Assembly: GCA_024648655.1 (NCBI GenBank)
Contig: JAGGDZ010000333.1
Span: 1 to 6,605, forward strand
Direction: 5' to 3'
Length of the DNA stretch: 6,605 nucleotides
Origin: Chloroflexota bacterium
GTDB taxonomy: Bacteria > Chloroflexota > Dehalococcoidia > Lucifugimonadales > JADFKI01
Positions 5,989 to 6,605 of the stretch are shown one piece after another (within the stretch, counting starts at the first letter, position 1; each line of letters starts with the position of its first letter). A program made the translations under genes and the position numbers. Under the pieces are notes generated by a model. The model saw only the letters and a program-made list of their open reading frames with translations, ran no database searches and was not told the DNA's origin.

Positions 5989-6012
5989 CGGCGCGCGCTA
6001 AGGAGGACACCC

Positions 6013-6605
6013 ATGACCACCCCGGCCGCCACCGCCATCATATATCCCGATTCGGACGGTATGCCCTTGCCTGACGGAGAATTCCAATCACCGCTGTACG
6101 TCAACGCTGTCGGCACTCTCCGGGTTCATTTCAGAAATGTGAGCGGAGCCAGAGTCAACGGCGACAACTTCATATACTATGTCGAGGGCAACCCCCGCCG
6201 CTCGGTCGCTCCGGACTGCTACATCGCCCTAGACCTATCCGACGAAGCGATAGCGTCCATAGAGCGCCATAACACCTACCTGATGTGGGAGGTAGGCAAG
6301 GCGCCGGACTTCATATTGGAGATAGGCTCTCCAAGCACCGGGAGCAACGACTTAGGACCAAAGCGGGACTTGTACGCAAGTATCGGAGTGTTGGAGTACT
6401 GGCGGTATGACGCGACCGGCGGCGACTTCTACGGCGAACCGCTGGTGGGCGAGCGCTTGGTTGATGGCGAGTATCATAGGCTGGAGATGCGCGCAGAGGA
6501 TGAAGACAGAGTCTGGGGACACAGCGACCTTCTGAACCTTGACCTGTGGTGGGATGACGGCGAGCTGCGGTTCTGGAACCCTGCGGCAGCGCAGTGGCTG
6601 CTGAC
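6013..6605 (+). CDS. Uma2/DUF820-family putative restriction endonuclease-fold protein (3' end outside window)
   Basis: The frame is open to the window end, giving 197 codons. The start is ATG 6013 with an excellent TAAGGAGG (5999-6006) 6 nt upstream. The family has a PD-(D/E)XK nuclease fold. The visible signature is SVAPDCYI (64-71, D68), then APDFILEIGSPST (97-109, E103), then KRDLYASIGVLEYWRYD (117-133, K117), which are the usual Uma2 acidic and lysine positions. A C-terminal strand-rich part follows (GEPLVGERLVDGEYHRL and LRFWNPAAAQWL). In many relatives a charged coiled-coil tail comes next; it would lie past the window. No transposase or restriction partner is seen nearby. Family members occur in many copies in cyanobacteria and Chloroflexota, and their biological role is largely unproven, so the nuclease activity is inferred from the fold. 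Confidence 0.88.
   Translation, partial: MTTPAATAIIYPDSDGMPLPDGEFQSPLYVNAVGTLRVHFRNVSGARVNGDNFIYYVEGNPRRSVAPDCYIALDLSDEAIASIERHNTYLMWEVGKAPDFILEIGSPSTGSNDLGPKRDLYASIGVLEYWRYDATGGDFYGEPLVGERLVDGEYHRLEMRAEDEDRVWGHSDLLNLDLWWDDGELRFWNPAAAQWLL

Larger units (their letters stand above)
5750..6012. other. Divergent intergenic region between rsmD and the Uma2 gene
   Basis: These 263 bp show no open frame worth calling and are more AT-rich than the flanking genes between about 5812 and 5880. They hold three copies of TTCAGTC/T (5820-5826, 5840-5846, 5863-5869). An imperfect 8-bp stem-loop pairs CTTTTTCA (5836-5843) with TGAGAAAG (5853-5860). Two TAGAAT hexamers lie at 5943-5948 and 5983-5988. Promoters for both flanking genes are expected here; only the one facing the Uma2 gene is reasonably visible. 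Confidence 0.5.

Overview
The window looks like a chromosomal segment of a GC-rich bacterium. The best guess is Chloroflexota, Dehalococcoidia or SAR202-like. This is an inference from three things: a type-2-like isoleucyl-tRNA synthetase with an HKSKGN signature, the rsmD-coaD-coiled-coil gene cluster, and a Uma2-family nuclease gene. No rRNA, tRNA, CRISPR array, insertion sequence or origin was seen.

Layout. Positions 1-2013 (+) hold the C-terminal two thirds of ileS, cut by the window start, followed after 20 nt by a sixA-type phosphohistidine phosphatase gene (2034-2525, +). Then comes a pair of + strand genes behind a possible promoter and a strong ribosome binding site: an OsmC-family redox protein (2616-3056) and an ArsM-type arsenite methyltransferase (3117-3863). 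A long stem-loop at 3887-3923 ends this block and lies between convergent genes. On the - strand follow, in transcription order, rsmD (5749-5186), coaD (5193-4708, overlapping rsmD by 8 nt) and a DivIVA-like coiled-coil protein (4600-3968). A 263-bp AT-richer divergent region (5750-6012) leads to a Uma2/DUF820 nuclease gene on the + strand, cut by the window end.

The main discovery is in the OsmC gene. A standard reading stops at a TGA (2970-2972) after 118 codons. The same frame continues for 27 more codons (PIYGTVAVATP...) to a second TGA at 3054-3056, and the first TGA sits exactly where the family has its second conserved cysteine (the CP motif). Right after it is a stem-loop, GGTTGC-GGTC-GCAACC, whose arm and loop closely match the E. 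coli fdhF SECIS element. The gene is therefore best read as a 146-residue selenoprotein with the redox pair Cys52/Sec119, not as a truncated gene. It lies 60 nt upstream of arsM, which suggests a thiol/selenol and metalloid or oxidant defence unit.

The remaining genes are housekeeping: aminoacylation (ileS), 16S rRNA methylation (rsmD), coenzyme A synthesis (coaD) and a probable cell-pole or envelope coiled-coil protein. The Uma2 gene is the only accessory-type gene.
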